A stretch of DNA of 64,000 nt, taken from NCBI RefSeq assembly GCF_009911795.1, contig NZ_CP047898.1, positions 744,001 to 808,000 on the forward strand, in the 5' to 3' direction. The stretch is from Pseudarthrobacter psychrotolerans. Its GTDB lineage: Bacteria > Actinomycetota > Actinomycetes > Actinomycetales > Micrococcaceae. The notes beneath the pieces were generated by a model. That model had not been told where the DNA came from and made no database searches. It was given only the letters and a program-made list of their open reading frames with translations. Positions 10,287-18,601 of this stretch are shown piece by piece. Each line of letters starts with the position of its first letter. Positions within the stretch are counted from its first letter, which is position 1. A program made the translations under genes and the position numbers.

Positions 10287-11624
10287 ATGCCATCCAACTC
10301 ACATCGAAAACGGCAACAGCCTGTACGCGACGAAGGCGCCCTGTCGCTGGCGCATTTACGTCCAGACATCGCAGCGCAATGGGATCCGGAAAAGAACCTC
10401 TTTCCTCCTACGCACGTCCGGCCGGGAAGCAACCGCCCCATATGGTGGATCTGCGGCAACGGACACTCCTGGCTTGCTGCCCCTTATACGCGAGTCAAGG
10501 GGCACGGCTGCGCCTCGTGTAAAGGCATGAACGCCACACCAGAAAACAACCTCGCGTCCTCACGGCCGGATCTGATGCCCACATGGCACCATCAGCGAAA
10601 CCAGACCGAACTGGGTCTGGCCCCCACAATGGTGTTGCCCGAGTCCAACAAGGACGTCTGGTGGATCTGCCCGAACGACCCCAGCCATGAGTACGCTGCA
10701 TCCCCCGCGGCTCGCTTTCGCGGATCGGGGTGCCCCTACTGCGCGGGCAAGAAGGTTGACCCGTCCAACAGCGTCGCAGGAACCAGACCAATTTTGGCCG
10801 CCGAGTGGGATCCAGCCACCGCCAGACGGCCCGATGATGTGGCGGCCGGCAGTGACTACGCTGCGAACTGGATCTGCCGAAAGGACGGCGCCCACAGATG
10901 GACAGCCGCAGTCAGCTCCCGGCCGTCCAGCGGAGCCGGGTGCCCCTTCTGCGACGGGAAGCGGCCCACGGACCGTAACCGTCTTGACCTGAACCGGCCG
11001 GCCCTGGCCGTAAAGTGGCACCCCACCGAAAATGGAGATCTGACCCCGGCGGACGTGTCCGTGGGGAGCAGCCGGCGTGTCCGATGGATCTGCCCGCAGG
11101 ACGCTACGCATGTGTGGTCCGCCCAGGTTCGTGCACGCGCTCTCGACGGCGACGGCTGCAAATGGTGTGCACCTGCCATACGGTCCAGGATCGATATCGC
11201 CCTCGCCTGTGAGTTTGCCGCGGTGTTAGGGCAGGACGTGGACCCTGTGAGGCAGGAACGTCTTGATCTTGGGCATAACAGGCCCCATACCGTCGATGTG
11301 CTCATCCGTTCCTTGAAGATTGTCATCGAGTTCGACGGCTCCTACTCTCACAAGGGAAAAGCCCCAGAAGAGCGTGACCTTCTAAAAACGAAACGGCTCC
11401 GCGATGCCGGTTACAGAGTGGTGCGCATCAGGGAAAAACCACTGGCTCTCCTGGATCCCCAGCACGACGTGACCGTTGAAAAGATCCGTACGCCGGACGC
11501 GAAATCAATCACCAGCAAAGTCCTGCAACACATGACTGATCTGGGCTGGGTCGGCCCTGAAACCACTGCTGCCTATCTTGCCTCACCCATACCGTGGGCG
11601 ACAGAATGGGCCGAGCAGATCTAG
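10287..11624 (+). CDS. Four treble-clef repeats plus nuclease-like domain
   Basis: About 445 aa. It holds four tandem zinc-ribbon/treble-clef repeats of some 65-70 residues, each with xWICxxxxxHxW (PIWWICGNGHSW, DVWWICPNDPSHEY, AANWICRKDGAHRW, RVRWICPQDATHVW) followed by a CxxC (CASC, CPYC, CPFC, CKWC). This is the DUF4379 pattern. The last about 110 residues look like a VSR/DUF559-type PD-(D/E)xK nuclease (HTVDVLI, then IVIEFDGSYSH, then LKTKRLRDAGYRVVRIRE). ATG 10287 has AAGGAG 9 nt upstream. GTG 10266 with GGAGGGG upstream is a good alternative. It lies 88 bp after the OGG-like gene and presumably acts on DNA. Confidence 0.8.
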   Translation: MPSNSHRKRQQPVRDEGALSLAHLRPDIAAQWDPEKNLFPPTHVRPGSNRPIWWICGNGHSWLAAPYTRVKGHGCASCKGMNATPENNLASSRPDLMPTWHHQRNQTELGLAPTMVLPESNKDVWWICPNDPSHEYAASPAARFRGSGCPYCAGKKVDPSNSVAGTRPILAAEWDPATARRPDDVAAGSDYAANWICRKDGAHRWTAAVSSRPSSGAGCPFCDGKRPTDRNRLDLNRPALAVKWHPTENGDLTPADVSVGSSRRVRWICPQDATHVWSAQVRARALDGDGCKWCAPAIRSRIDIALACEFAAVLGQDVDPVRQERLDLGHNRPHTVDVLIRSLKIVIEFDGSYSHKGKAPEERDLLKTKRLRDAGYRVVRIREKPLALLDPQHDVTVEKIRTPDAKSITSKVLQHMTDLGWVGPETTAAYLASPIPWATEWAEQI

Positions 11625-11871
11625 AGGTCCCTACCCTCCGCTGAACGTTTCGTACCCTACAGCGTCAAGGCCGCAAGAAACCGCCAGGCGGCCGAAGGAA
11701 GAAACACCGACACCCTCTTCTAGGAATTCGGAAAATCGTCGCCCTTGGGTGTTTATTACTTCACGCAGGGTACGAGGACGGGTGACGATTCGAGTCTCAC
11801 ACAGGCGAACGCCGATAACAGCGCATATGACTGAGGTGTACTACTGATGTGAGACACAGTTTGAAAGGATT

Positions 11872-12168
11872 GTGCCCATGTCTTCCCGTCCCACCTATTC
11901 CGATGAGTTCAAGGCCGATGCAGTGAATCTGGTCGTTTCCTCCGGCCGTTCACCCGCCTCGGTTGCCCCCGAGCTGGGGATCTCCGTGACCGCGCTGAAG
12001 CGGTGGGTGCAGCTGCACCGGGAAGGAGAAGCCGGGGCCGGCGGCAAGCCTGATGATCCGGTGGATCCCGCGAAATACAAGGCGTTGGAGGCCCGGCTGC
12101 GGGAAGTCGAAAGGGAAAATGATTTCCTGAAAAAAGTTTCGGCGTTCTTCGCCAAAGAACAACGGTAG
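11872..12168 (+). CDS. IS3-family transposase OrfA
   Basis: A 98-aa DNA-binding half of the IS3 transposase. It has a helix-turn-helix (DEFKADAVNLVVSSGRSPASVAPELGISVTALKRWV) and a leucine-zipper-like C-terminus (ALEARLREVERENDFLKK). An A6G run (12130-12136) lies near the end, and the downstream orfB frame (-1) is open from there, so a fused OrfAB made by -1 frameshifting is expected, as known for the family. The phase is AAA-AAA-G rather than the classical A-AAA-AAG, so the exact slip site is uncertain. Confidence 0.9.
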   Translation: MPMSSRPTYSDEFKADAVNLVVSSGRSPASVAPELGISVTALKRWVQLHREGEAGAGGKPDDPVDPAKYKALEARLREVERENDFLKKVSAFFAKEQR

Positions 12169-12212
12169 AGGACCTCTACCGGCTTGTTCAGGAGAAGAAC
12201 GCCGAATTCCCT

Positions 12213-13058
12213 GTGGCCTGGATGTGCGCCCGGCTGGGTGTTCCGCGGGCCTCGTACTACCGCTGGCTGGACCAGAAGGAATCACCGACGGCCGCCCGGC
12301 ACCGCGAACTGACCGGGCAGGTCAAGGTGATGTTCGATTCCTCCGACGGGATCTTCGGCCACCGCATGGTCCACACCAAACTCGCCGCCACCGGCGTGGA
12401 AGTTTCGGTGGGGACGGTGGCTGCCATCATGGCCGAGAACGGCTGGACGGCCAAGCGGATGCGCGCCTTCAAACGCACGACCATCCCCTCGGATCCGGAC
12501 AAGGTCTTTCAGGACCTCATCGGCCGGGACTTCACCTCCCAGGTTCCCGGCACGAAGCTCGTCGGGGATATCACCTATCTGCGCACCGGCGAGGGCTGGC
12601 TGTACCTGGCCACCGTCATCGACCTGTGTACCCGCATGGTCGTTGGCTGGGCCATGGCCGATCACATGCGCGCCTCTCTCGTCACGGGCGCGCTGAGGAT
12701 GGCCAGGGACCGGGGACACCTTGCAGCGGATGCGATTTTCCATAGTGACAGAGGCACCCAGTACACCTCCCGGGAAATGGGCGCGTGGTGCGCCGGCAAC
12801 GGTATCCGCCAGTCGATGGGCGCTACCGGGGTGTGCTGGGACAATGCGGTCGCCGAGTCGGCGTTCTCGTCCCTGAAGAACGAGTTCTACCACCACCACA
12901 GCTTCGCCACCCGCCAGGACGCCCGCCGGGCGACCATGCGCTACATCGAAGTGTTCTACAACCGCTGGCGGCCCCACACCAACAATGACGGCCTGCCGCC
13001 GGCGACCGCGATGGCCAACTTCACCACAAACCAGCAGCCGCTACCCGCGGCAGCCTGA
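12213..13058 (+). CDS. IS3-family transposase OrfB (DDE catalytic part)
   Basis: A 281-aa catalytic half with an rve integrase core: first Asp in VGDITYLRTGEGWLYLATVIDL, second Asp in AIFHSDRGTQYTS, and Glu in GVCWDNAVAESAFSSLKNEF. It is in the -1 frame relative to orfA and that frame is open back to the A6G run, so its functional form is probably the OrfAB fusion. The internal ATG at 12213 may be incidental. Full length for IS3. Confidence 0.92.
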   Translation: MAWMCARLGVPRASYYRWLDQKESPTAARHRELTGQVKVMFDSSDGIFGHRMVHTKLAATGVEVSVGTVAAIMAENGWTAKRMRAFKRTTIPSDPDKVFQDLIGRDFTSQVPGTKLVGDITYLRTGEGWLYLATVIDLCTRMVVGWAMADHMRASLVTGALRMARDRGHLAADAIFHSDRGTQYTSREMGAWCAGNGIRQSMGATGVCWDNAVAESAFSSLKNEFYHHHSFATRQDARRATMRYIEVFYNRWRPHTNNDGLPPATAMANFTTNQQPLPAAA

Positions 13059-13250
13059 CCCAACCGAAACTACCCGGCTGTCTCACATCCTTGACACACC
13101 TCAAATAGCGGTTGACCGGAGCTTCGGTACATTATGCATCCCTGCACCTTAGGACTACCTGTGAACGCCCGAAACAGTTCTATTGGTTCGGGTCCGGTTC
13201 CGTCCATTCGAGTGCGGCGACGATATGCCCCTCGTTGGGGAGTGCCTGTT

Positions 13251-13288
13251 GGGGTCGCTTCAGAAAACGGAAAAAATCGTACGCTAAG
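13251..13288. repeat. Left terminal inverted repeat of the Tn3-family transposon
   Basis: 38 bp, starting GGGGTCGCTTCAG and continuing through GGAAAAAATCGTACG to CTAAG. It matches the complement of 26495-26532 at 37 of 38 positions. Confidence 0.93.
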
Positions 13289-13563
13289 GCCGCGTCGAAG
13301 CAGGTAACCACTGGGCCGCAGCTTGTCGATGGTAGCTGGCCAAAGTCCGTCCGTTTACGGAACCCTCTACGGAGCTGTTCCATCCGTTTGCCCGGTTGAG
13401 GACCACACAATCAGTGCAGGCTTTCCTTAGACGTCAGGAGATAAATGAAACCGCCGTTTCAGCACCTCCACCACTTGATGAACAATCACCGGCCCGAACG
13501 ACTATTTCCGCGACCCCGCCGAAGTCGTGTCCTTTAATGGGAAAGGCGCGTAGATTTCGCCCC

Positions 13564-14265
13564 ATGGGGACACAGGAACTCTGGACCGACACTGTTAACT
13601 GGCTGAACATCAACGCCCCCGTGACAGCCAAAACCATACGATCATCCGCACCGGAACCCCTTATCCGCTCATTTGAGCAGGCCGCGCCGAACGGTTGGCC
13701 GAGCGATCTATCGACCATGTATCATCTCTTCGACGGTGCAGAACTGTCAACGGCGGGGAACATTCTCCCGAGGTATCGCCCACTTCCCTTGGTTGAAGCT
13801 GAGAAAGTGCGACAAATGATGCTTAGCATCTGGGCGCAGGTGGGGGCGGACCTAAATGCCGAATTCGAACGGGAAAAAAGTTCCCCAATCTACCGAAACC
13901 TGCGGGCGGTCCATGAAGCCCACAGCAGCGTTCCTGTGCCCGAACCCCATAAACCCTATGACCCAGCAAGTGCTGAAGCTGATGAGGCCGGTACCCGCGC
14001 TTTCATGTTCCTCTCCTCGTTCCTGCCGATCGCAGACAACAACGCCGGCGACTTTCTGTTCGTCGATCTCAGGGCCGGACGGCATCACGGCTGCGTCAGC
14101 GAGTATTTCAAGGACGACGCCGATTGGCGTCCGGCCATCTGGTCATCCGTTGAAGCGCTCCTTGAGGAAACGCTGACCAGCCTGCGAACAGGACGACCAG
14201 TATTCTTCTCTAGGCCCTCGGTGATAGATGGCTGTTTGTATTGGGAATTCGTCCCGGAACCGTAA
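13564..14265 (+). CDS. SMI1/KNR4 (SUKH)-family protein, immunity-like
   Basis: About 233 aa from the ATG at 13564; the frame is open further upstream to 13396 but that part has poor composition. Typical SUKH features are FEQAAPNGWPSDLSTMYHLFDGAE near the N-terminus, FLFVDLRAGRHHGCVSEYFKDD in the middle, and a C-terminal helix (WSSVEALLEETLTSLRTGR). In bacteria this family mostly supplies immunity proteins against polymorphic or contact-dependent toxins. No toxin gene is nearby, so it is an orphan immunity-like cargo gene near the left end of the transposon. Confidence 0.7.
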   Translation: MGTQELWTDTVNWLNINAPVTAKTIRSSAPEPLIRSFEQAAPNGWPSDLSTMYHLFDGAELSTAGNILPRYRPLPLVEAEKVRQMMLSIWAQVGADLNAEFEREKSSPIYRNLRAVHEAHSSVPVPEPHKPYDPASAEADEAGTRAFMFLSSFLPIADNNAGDFLFVDLRAGRHHGCVSEYFKDDADWRPAIWSSVEALLEETLTSLRTGRPVFFSRPSVIDGCLYWEFVPEP

Positions 14266-14571
14266 CCAGTAAACAGGGCAGTCGCAAAGGAACGCTCACA
14301 CCGTCCCGTGATGGGTGTTCCGTATGACCGGCTGGAAACGTCCCGTTAGAGGATCGGCTTGCGGACGCGGGCGCGAGACGAAGCGATCACAGAACGCCGC
14401 CACATAGCGATCAGATCCGGACATCTCTGCTCCTCGATCCGAGGCTCTCCCGAATTATTTGTTGCGACGACCAATGCAGTTCCGCATTCTCAGTTCCTGA
14501 CTACATGGCACCGTCGCCCTCCATGGGTGCGCGATAGCCTTAGGTAGTAGCCAGGGAGGGAGCGGGGACGC
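14266..14571. other. Gap without a supported gene
   Basis: No protein-like frame was found. It ends in a strong Shine-Dalgarno-like stretch (GGGAGGGAG) that serves the small gene at 14572. Confidence 0.4.
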
Positions 14572-14754
14572 TTGCAACTGAACGTCTACATCTCAAACGC
14601 CTCGGACGGGCACTTCCTGCTCAAGGCAGTTGAGATGCCCGAACTGACTGCCCGCGCCAGCAGGATGGACGATATACCTGACGCGGTGCGCGCCGCCGCC
14701 GCGGCGCTGACCGGCCTCGCGCCAGGTGATTTCGAGATCACAATGGACTATTAA
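14572..14754 (+). CDS. HicB-like small protein
   Basis: A 60-aa protein starting at TTG with GGGAGGGAG 10-18 nt upstream. Sequence (LNVYISNASDGHFLLKAVEMPELTARASRMDDIPDAVRAAAAALTG) follows the HicB antitoxin N-terminal domain, the half that normally neutralises the HicA mRNA interferase. The C-terminal DNA-binding domain is missing and no hicA is adjacent. It may be an orphan antitoxin or one of the free-standing HicB-like domains common in actinobacteria. Confidence 0.6.
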   Translation: MQLNVYISNASDGHFLLKAVEMPELTARASRMDDIPDAVRAAAAALTGLAPGDFEITMDY

Positions 14755-15130
14755 CCGCACACCACACTCCCACTCACCAGCCTGCAGTCCTCTCCACAGC
14801 CTGTCTGCACTAAAAACGCTCTGACCAGCACAAACGCAGGTAAGCGGCATGTAGATTCGTCAGGAAGTGCCGTAGCATGCTCGCCAACTGGTCCATGGGC
14901 TTGCAAAACCTTCCATGCCCAACACGCTTCTTCAATTCCCGGACTGAAGCCATCAACTGGCTACTACCTCTCATGTGTGCGGAGTCCGGAAACCCTCTCA
15001 CCGCCCCAAGTCGGCCCGATCCTAGCTAGGCGAACCCGAACGGCAACAAGCGGGGAAGTGTCCTGACGCACGGTCTTCTCTTGCCCGGTCGGGCACGAGA
15101 AGACCACACTGGTTGACGGGAGGCAACGCC
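14755..15130. other. Gap without a supported gene
   Basis: Short frames on both strands have no recognisable protein. It ends with GGGAGG, the ribosome-binding site of the ammonia-lyase-like gene. Confidence 0.4.
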
Positions 15131-16605
15131 ATGGAACCAGTCACCATCAGCGATCTGCCAATGACACAGGAGGAACTCGTCGCAGTAGCCCAGGGTACGC
15201 CGCTGGTGCTCGGCGAGCCGGCCAAGGCACGGATTGCCGCGAGCCGGGCCTTGTTGGATGAGGCCATGTCCAGCGGCGACGCGATCTACGGGGTCAGCAC
15301 CAGCGTCGGCCACGGCAAGGACACCCGGGTTCCGCGAGAAGAGCTTGAGCAGCTGCAGCAGTTCCTGGTGGCGAGCCACGGCGGCGCGTTCGGGCCCCTG
15401 CTGGACCGGACAGTGGTCCGGGCCGCGATGGCCGTTCGCGTCTGCGGCATGGCCCGGGGCGGTTCCGGTGCAAGCCCGGCCGCGGCGGACACACTTATGG
15501 CCATGTTGAATGCCGGCGTGCATCCGGTTCTGCACAGCACGGGTTCGGTCGGGGCTGCCGACATCAGCCCGATGGCTGGCATCGCCCAGGTCGCTGTGGG
15601 AACCGGCACGGCTGAATTCCGGGGCGAGGTTCTCCCAGGCGCGGAGGCTTTGCTCCGGGCTGGGATCGAGCCGCTCCGGCTTCAAGGCCGGGATGGGCTG
15701 GCGTTGATCTCGGCCAACGGCGTCTCGATCGGCCATGGCGCCCTGGTGCTTGCCCGCGCGGCCCGGACAGCCCGGGCAGCGGACCAGGCCGTCGTCCTGT
15801 CCATCGAAGCCACCCGTGGGAACCCCTCGGGCTTCTCGGCGCCCGCGGCGGCGGCCAAGCCGTATCCGGGGCAAGTGGCGGCAGCGGCCCATCTGCATGA
15901 ACTGCTGAAAGGCTCCCAACTCCTGACCCGGGATGGCCCGCGGTCCGTTCAGGATGCTCTCTCCTTCCGGGTGGTTCCGCAGGTTCACGGGGCGTTTCGG
16001 GAGTTTCTCGCCACGGCCGGGCGTGCAGTGGATACCGAGCTGAACTCCGCAAGCGACAATCCTCTGATCGACGTCGAATCCGGCTCGGTGCTGAGCAACG
16101 GCAACTTCCATCCGATGGTGCTGGCCATTGCCTTCGACGCCCTGCGCGTCGCCCTGGTCCACGTGGGGCAGCTGAGCGAACGCCGCATGAGCCATTTGTG
16201 GACTGCCGTCATGGCGGCGATGAAGTCGGGGCCTCCCCCCGGGAACCGCGGGCCGGCCGCGGCACCGGGGATGCAGCTTCGCTACGCCGGGTCCGCCTGC
16301 TACACCGAACTCCGGCTCTTGGCGGCGCCCGCCACCTTGGACTCGACCGTCCTGGATGTCGGAGTCGAGGACCATGCAACGGGCGCCATGCTGAGCGTCC
16401 GGACAACCGAGCAGGCGTTATGCCTCCTCGAGGATCTGCTGGCCATCGAGGTTCTGCCGGCCGCCGACTTGTTGCGCGTCTCGCCCCGGGAACACTCGGT
16501 GCCGGGGCCTCGGCGGTTCTCGGGCTCACCGCGGAGGCGGCGACCGGCGCAGGATCGGCCGCGGACGTCCACCGGAATCTGCGGGAACGCTTTCCCGGAA
16601 ACTAG
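15131..16605 (+). pseudogene. Aromatic amino acid/histidine ammonia-lyase-like gene, frameshifted
   Basis: From ATG 15131 (GGGAGG upstream) about 450 residues follow the HAL/PAL fold: IYGVSTSVG near residue 55, SANGVSIGHGALVLARAA, QDALSFRVVPQVHG, ELNSASDNPLI and NGNFHPM. The frame then breaks near 16475-16490. The natural C-terminus (APGTLGAGASAVLG ... NLRERFPGN) continues in another frame to a stop at 16605, whereas the literal frame runs to 16654. The loop that should give the MIO cofactor from Ala-Ser-Gly reads GSVGAADISPMA, so the Ser is absent. A normal MIO-dependent lyase is unlikely even without the frameshift. Confidence 0.8.
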
Positions 16606-16887
16606 GAGAACGCGCCCTGCGCGTGGGCGTGGATCACCGCAGGTCCAGCGCTGAGCCCGCAACAAGATAAGTATCGATGGGGCGCGCACCCAGGTGGGGA
16701 TCGTGGCCCTTCAGCCAAAGCGTAGCAAAATTCCCATTCGAAGTTCGAGGAAATTCTCTCGACGCGTGACGCGCGTAAGCCGGTCCTCCACCGGACACAC
16801 CCGCCCCTGACCTGCGTCGTTGCGGGGACTGGTTTGTGATTCGCAGCGATAAATGGCGGCCTTTTCGCAGCGCTATATGTCACCCCC

Positions 16888-17045
16888 ATGCGCGTAAGCC
16901 GATCCTTGGGTTCTCGCGGTGGTCGCACCACTTACCGAGTGAAGAGTGTTGTGGCGGAGTTGTCGTCGGCGTATCGGCCTGAGTTGGCGCAGCGGTTCTG
17001 GGCGGCTTTGCAGGCCGGTCAGTTCCTAAGCGAAGCGGTGGCCGG
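16888..17045 (+). pseudogene. IS30-family transposase N-terminal fragment
   Basis: The first about 50 codons (SVVAELSSAYRPELAQRFWAALQAGQFLSEAVA) resemble the N-terminus of Arthrobacter-type IS30 transposases. Similarity stops abruptly near 17045, where the opposite strand becomes the 3' end of the TetR gene. No catalytic part remains. Confidence 0.5.
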
Positions 17046-17618
17046 TGCCGATGCTGCGGGCATGGCGTTGTCGACGAGGACGGCGGCGATGGCGGCGGCG
17101 GCGGCGAAGGCGTCGGTGTTGAGGACCCGGCTGCGGGCCGAGGCGCCGTCCAGGAGTAGTGCCAGTTGCTCGCCGAGCCGCTCGGGGTCGTCGGCGCAGG
17201 CCTCGCGGGCCGTTTCGGTGAGCCGCGCCGCAAATGCCTTCTTGTAGTCACTGGCGAGTACGCGTGCCGGGTGGTCCGGGTCCTGGATCTCTACGGCCGC
17301 CGCGATGAACGGACACAGGGGCGAGTGGATATCGAAGACGGCGAGGAGTCGTTCGCGGGGTGGGAGGTCGGTGCGGTCGAAGACTTCGGGCAGGATGTCG
17401 GGATCGAATCGGCGCAGGTACTCGGCGATCAGCTCGTCCTTGCCGGCGAAGTGCTGGTAGAGCGTCCGCTTGGACACTCCGGCCACCGCGCATAGCTGGT
17501 CCATGCCGGTGCAGTTGATGCCTTGGTCACCGAACAGCTGCTGTGACGCGCCGAGGATGCGCTCTCGTGCGCCCCTGCCGCGGCGCAGGCCTCGCGGCCC
17601 CTTCTCCAACTCCGTCAT
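17019..17618 (-). CDS. TetR-family transcriptional regulator
   Basis: A 199-aa repressor with the N-terminal helix-turn-helix (ARERILGASQQLFGDQG ... LCAVAGVSKRTLYQHFAGKDELIAEYL, residues about 16-60) and a divergent ligand-binding part. It is read divergently from the SDR gene, with a TetR-style palindrome between them, so it most likely represses that cassette and itself. The last about 8 codons overlap the IS30 fragment, so the original C-terminus may have been replaced. An alternative start lies 4 codons upstream (17630). Confidence 0.87.
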   Translation of the reverse strand: MTELEKGPRGLRRGRGARERILGASQQLFGDQGINCTGMDQLCAVAGVSKRTLYQHFAGKDELIAEYLRRFDPDILPEVFDRTDLPPRERLLAVFDIHSPLCPFIAAAVEIQDPDHPARVLASDYKKAFAARLTETAREACADDPERLGEQLALLLDGASARSRVLNTDAFAAAAAIAAVLVDNAMPAASAPATASLRN

Positions 17619-17642
17619 ACGCCCCAGCATACCCCAGGTGGT

Positions 17643-17652
17643 ACCGATCGGT
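17643..17652. promoter_or_regulatory. Palindromic operator ACCGATCGGT
   Basis: A perfect 10-bp palindrome in the TetR-SDR divergent region, 24 bp from the TetR start and 10 bp before a -35 element. It is a plausible TetR binding site. Confidence 0.5.
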
Positions 17653-17661
17653 GTGCATAGC

Positions 17662-17689
17662 TTGACGCCCGGCACGCCCGCCCTATACG
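17662..17689 (+). promoter_or_regulatory. Sigma-70-type promoter of the SDR gene
   Basis: TTGACG (17662-17667), 16-bp spacer, TATACG (17684-17689), ending 55 bp before the SDR ATG. It is one of the best consensus-like promoters in the window. Confidence 0.6.
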
Positions 17690-17744
17690 TTAAGTACGCA
17701 GACTCGTGTACATAACATCGGCACGGCGATTGAATGGAGTAATC

Positions 17745-18479
17745 ATGGGAAAGCTCGATGGCAAGGTTGCGGTGATCACAGGCGCGACTAGTGGGATGGC
17801 GCTGGCCGGTGCGAAGTTGTTCGTTGATGAAGGCGCTTACGTCTTCATTTCGGGCCGGCGGCAGGACGCGGTGGACGACGCGGTCAAGCTGATCGGCCGG
17901 AACGTGACCGGTGTGCAGGCCGATTCGGCCAATCTCGCTGATCTGGACCGTTTGTTCGAGACGGTTAAGCAGGAAAAGGGCACGATCGACGTGCTGTGGG
18001 CAAGTGCTGGGGGCGGGGCGCAGAGCAAGCTCGGCGACATCACCGAGGAGCAGTTCGACGAGGCCTTCACGCTGAACGCACGCGGCACTCTGTTCACTGT
18101 CCAGAAGGCGCTGCCGTTGTTGAGCGATGGAGGCTCGATCTTTATGACCGGGTCCAACGCGTCGCTTCGGGGCTACCCCGATTGGAGCGTGTATGCAGCG
18201 AGCAAGGCCGTGCTTCCCGCCTTCGCACGGGTGTGGGTTGCCGAGCTGAGGGACAGGAAGATTCGGGTGAACGTTCTGACCCCCGGCTCGGTCGCCACGC
18301 CGATGATGGGCGATGTGTTGAGCCCGGAGTTGAAAGAGATGTTCGCGTCTGTGATCCCGCGGCGAGAGATGGGCCGCCCTGAAGAGATCGCGTCGGTCGC
18401 GTTGTTCCTCGCCTCGGACGACTCGAGCTACGTCAATGGCCAGGAGCTGGTCGCCGACGGCGGCACCACAGTGATCTGA
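17745..18479 (+). CDS. Short-chain dehydrogenase/reductase
   Basis: About 244 aa from ATG 17745 (GGAG 8 nt upstream). Classical SDR: nucleotide-binding TGATSGMAL, where the usual GIG is GMA; SGR after the second strand, suggesting NADPH preference; catalytic Ser in TGSNAS; and YAASK with the catalytic Tyr and Lys. The C-terminus has the usual RPEEIASVALFLASDDSSYVNGQELVADGG. The substrate is unknown. It is controlled by the divergent TetR gene and is followed by an F420-reductase-like protein, a pairing that recurs in actinobacteria. Confidence 0.9.
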   Translation: MGKLDGKVAVITGATSGMALAGAKLFVDEGAYVFISGRRQDAVDDAVKLIGRNVTGVQADSANLADLDRLFETVKQEKGTIDVLWASAGGGAQSKLGDITEEQFDEAFTLNARGTLFTVQKALPLLSDGGSIFMTGSNASLRGYPDWSVYAASKAVLPAFARVWVAELRDRKIRVNVLTPGSVATPMMGDVLSPELKEMFASVIPRREMGRPEEIASVALFLASDDSSYVNGQELVADGGTTVI

Positions 18480-18601
18480 ATCAAGCACCAGGAATGCCGC
18501 GGGCACACCCCAAAAACCCCGTCGCCACAACGAACTGATCTCGAACGCGCACGAATGAGACAGGGCGACACTTAGAAGAACAAAGAAAAGAGCACACCCT
18601 T

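Larger units (their letters stand above)
11846..13089. mobile_element. IS3-family insertion sequence
   Basis: It contains orfA and orfB of an IS3 element bounded by short inverted repeats GATGTGAGACA (11846-11856) and TGTCTCACATC (13079-13089). I could not find a matching 3-4-bp target duplication, so the exact ends are uncertain by a few bases. The genes are intact apart from the normal programmed frameshift. Confidence 0.85.

Noticed and set aside
17619..18530. Extension of the TetR reading frame up to 18530 on the minus strand
   Set aside because: The extra part is antisense to the SDR gene; TetR similarity begins at the ATG at 17618.
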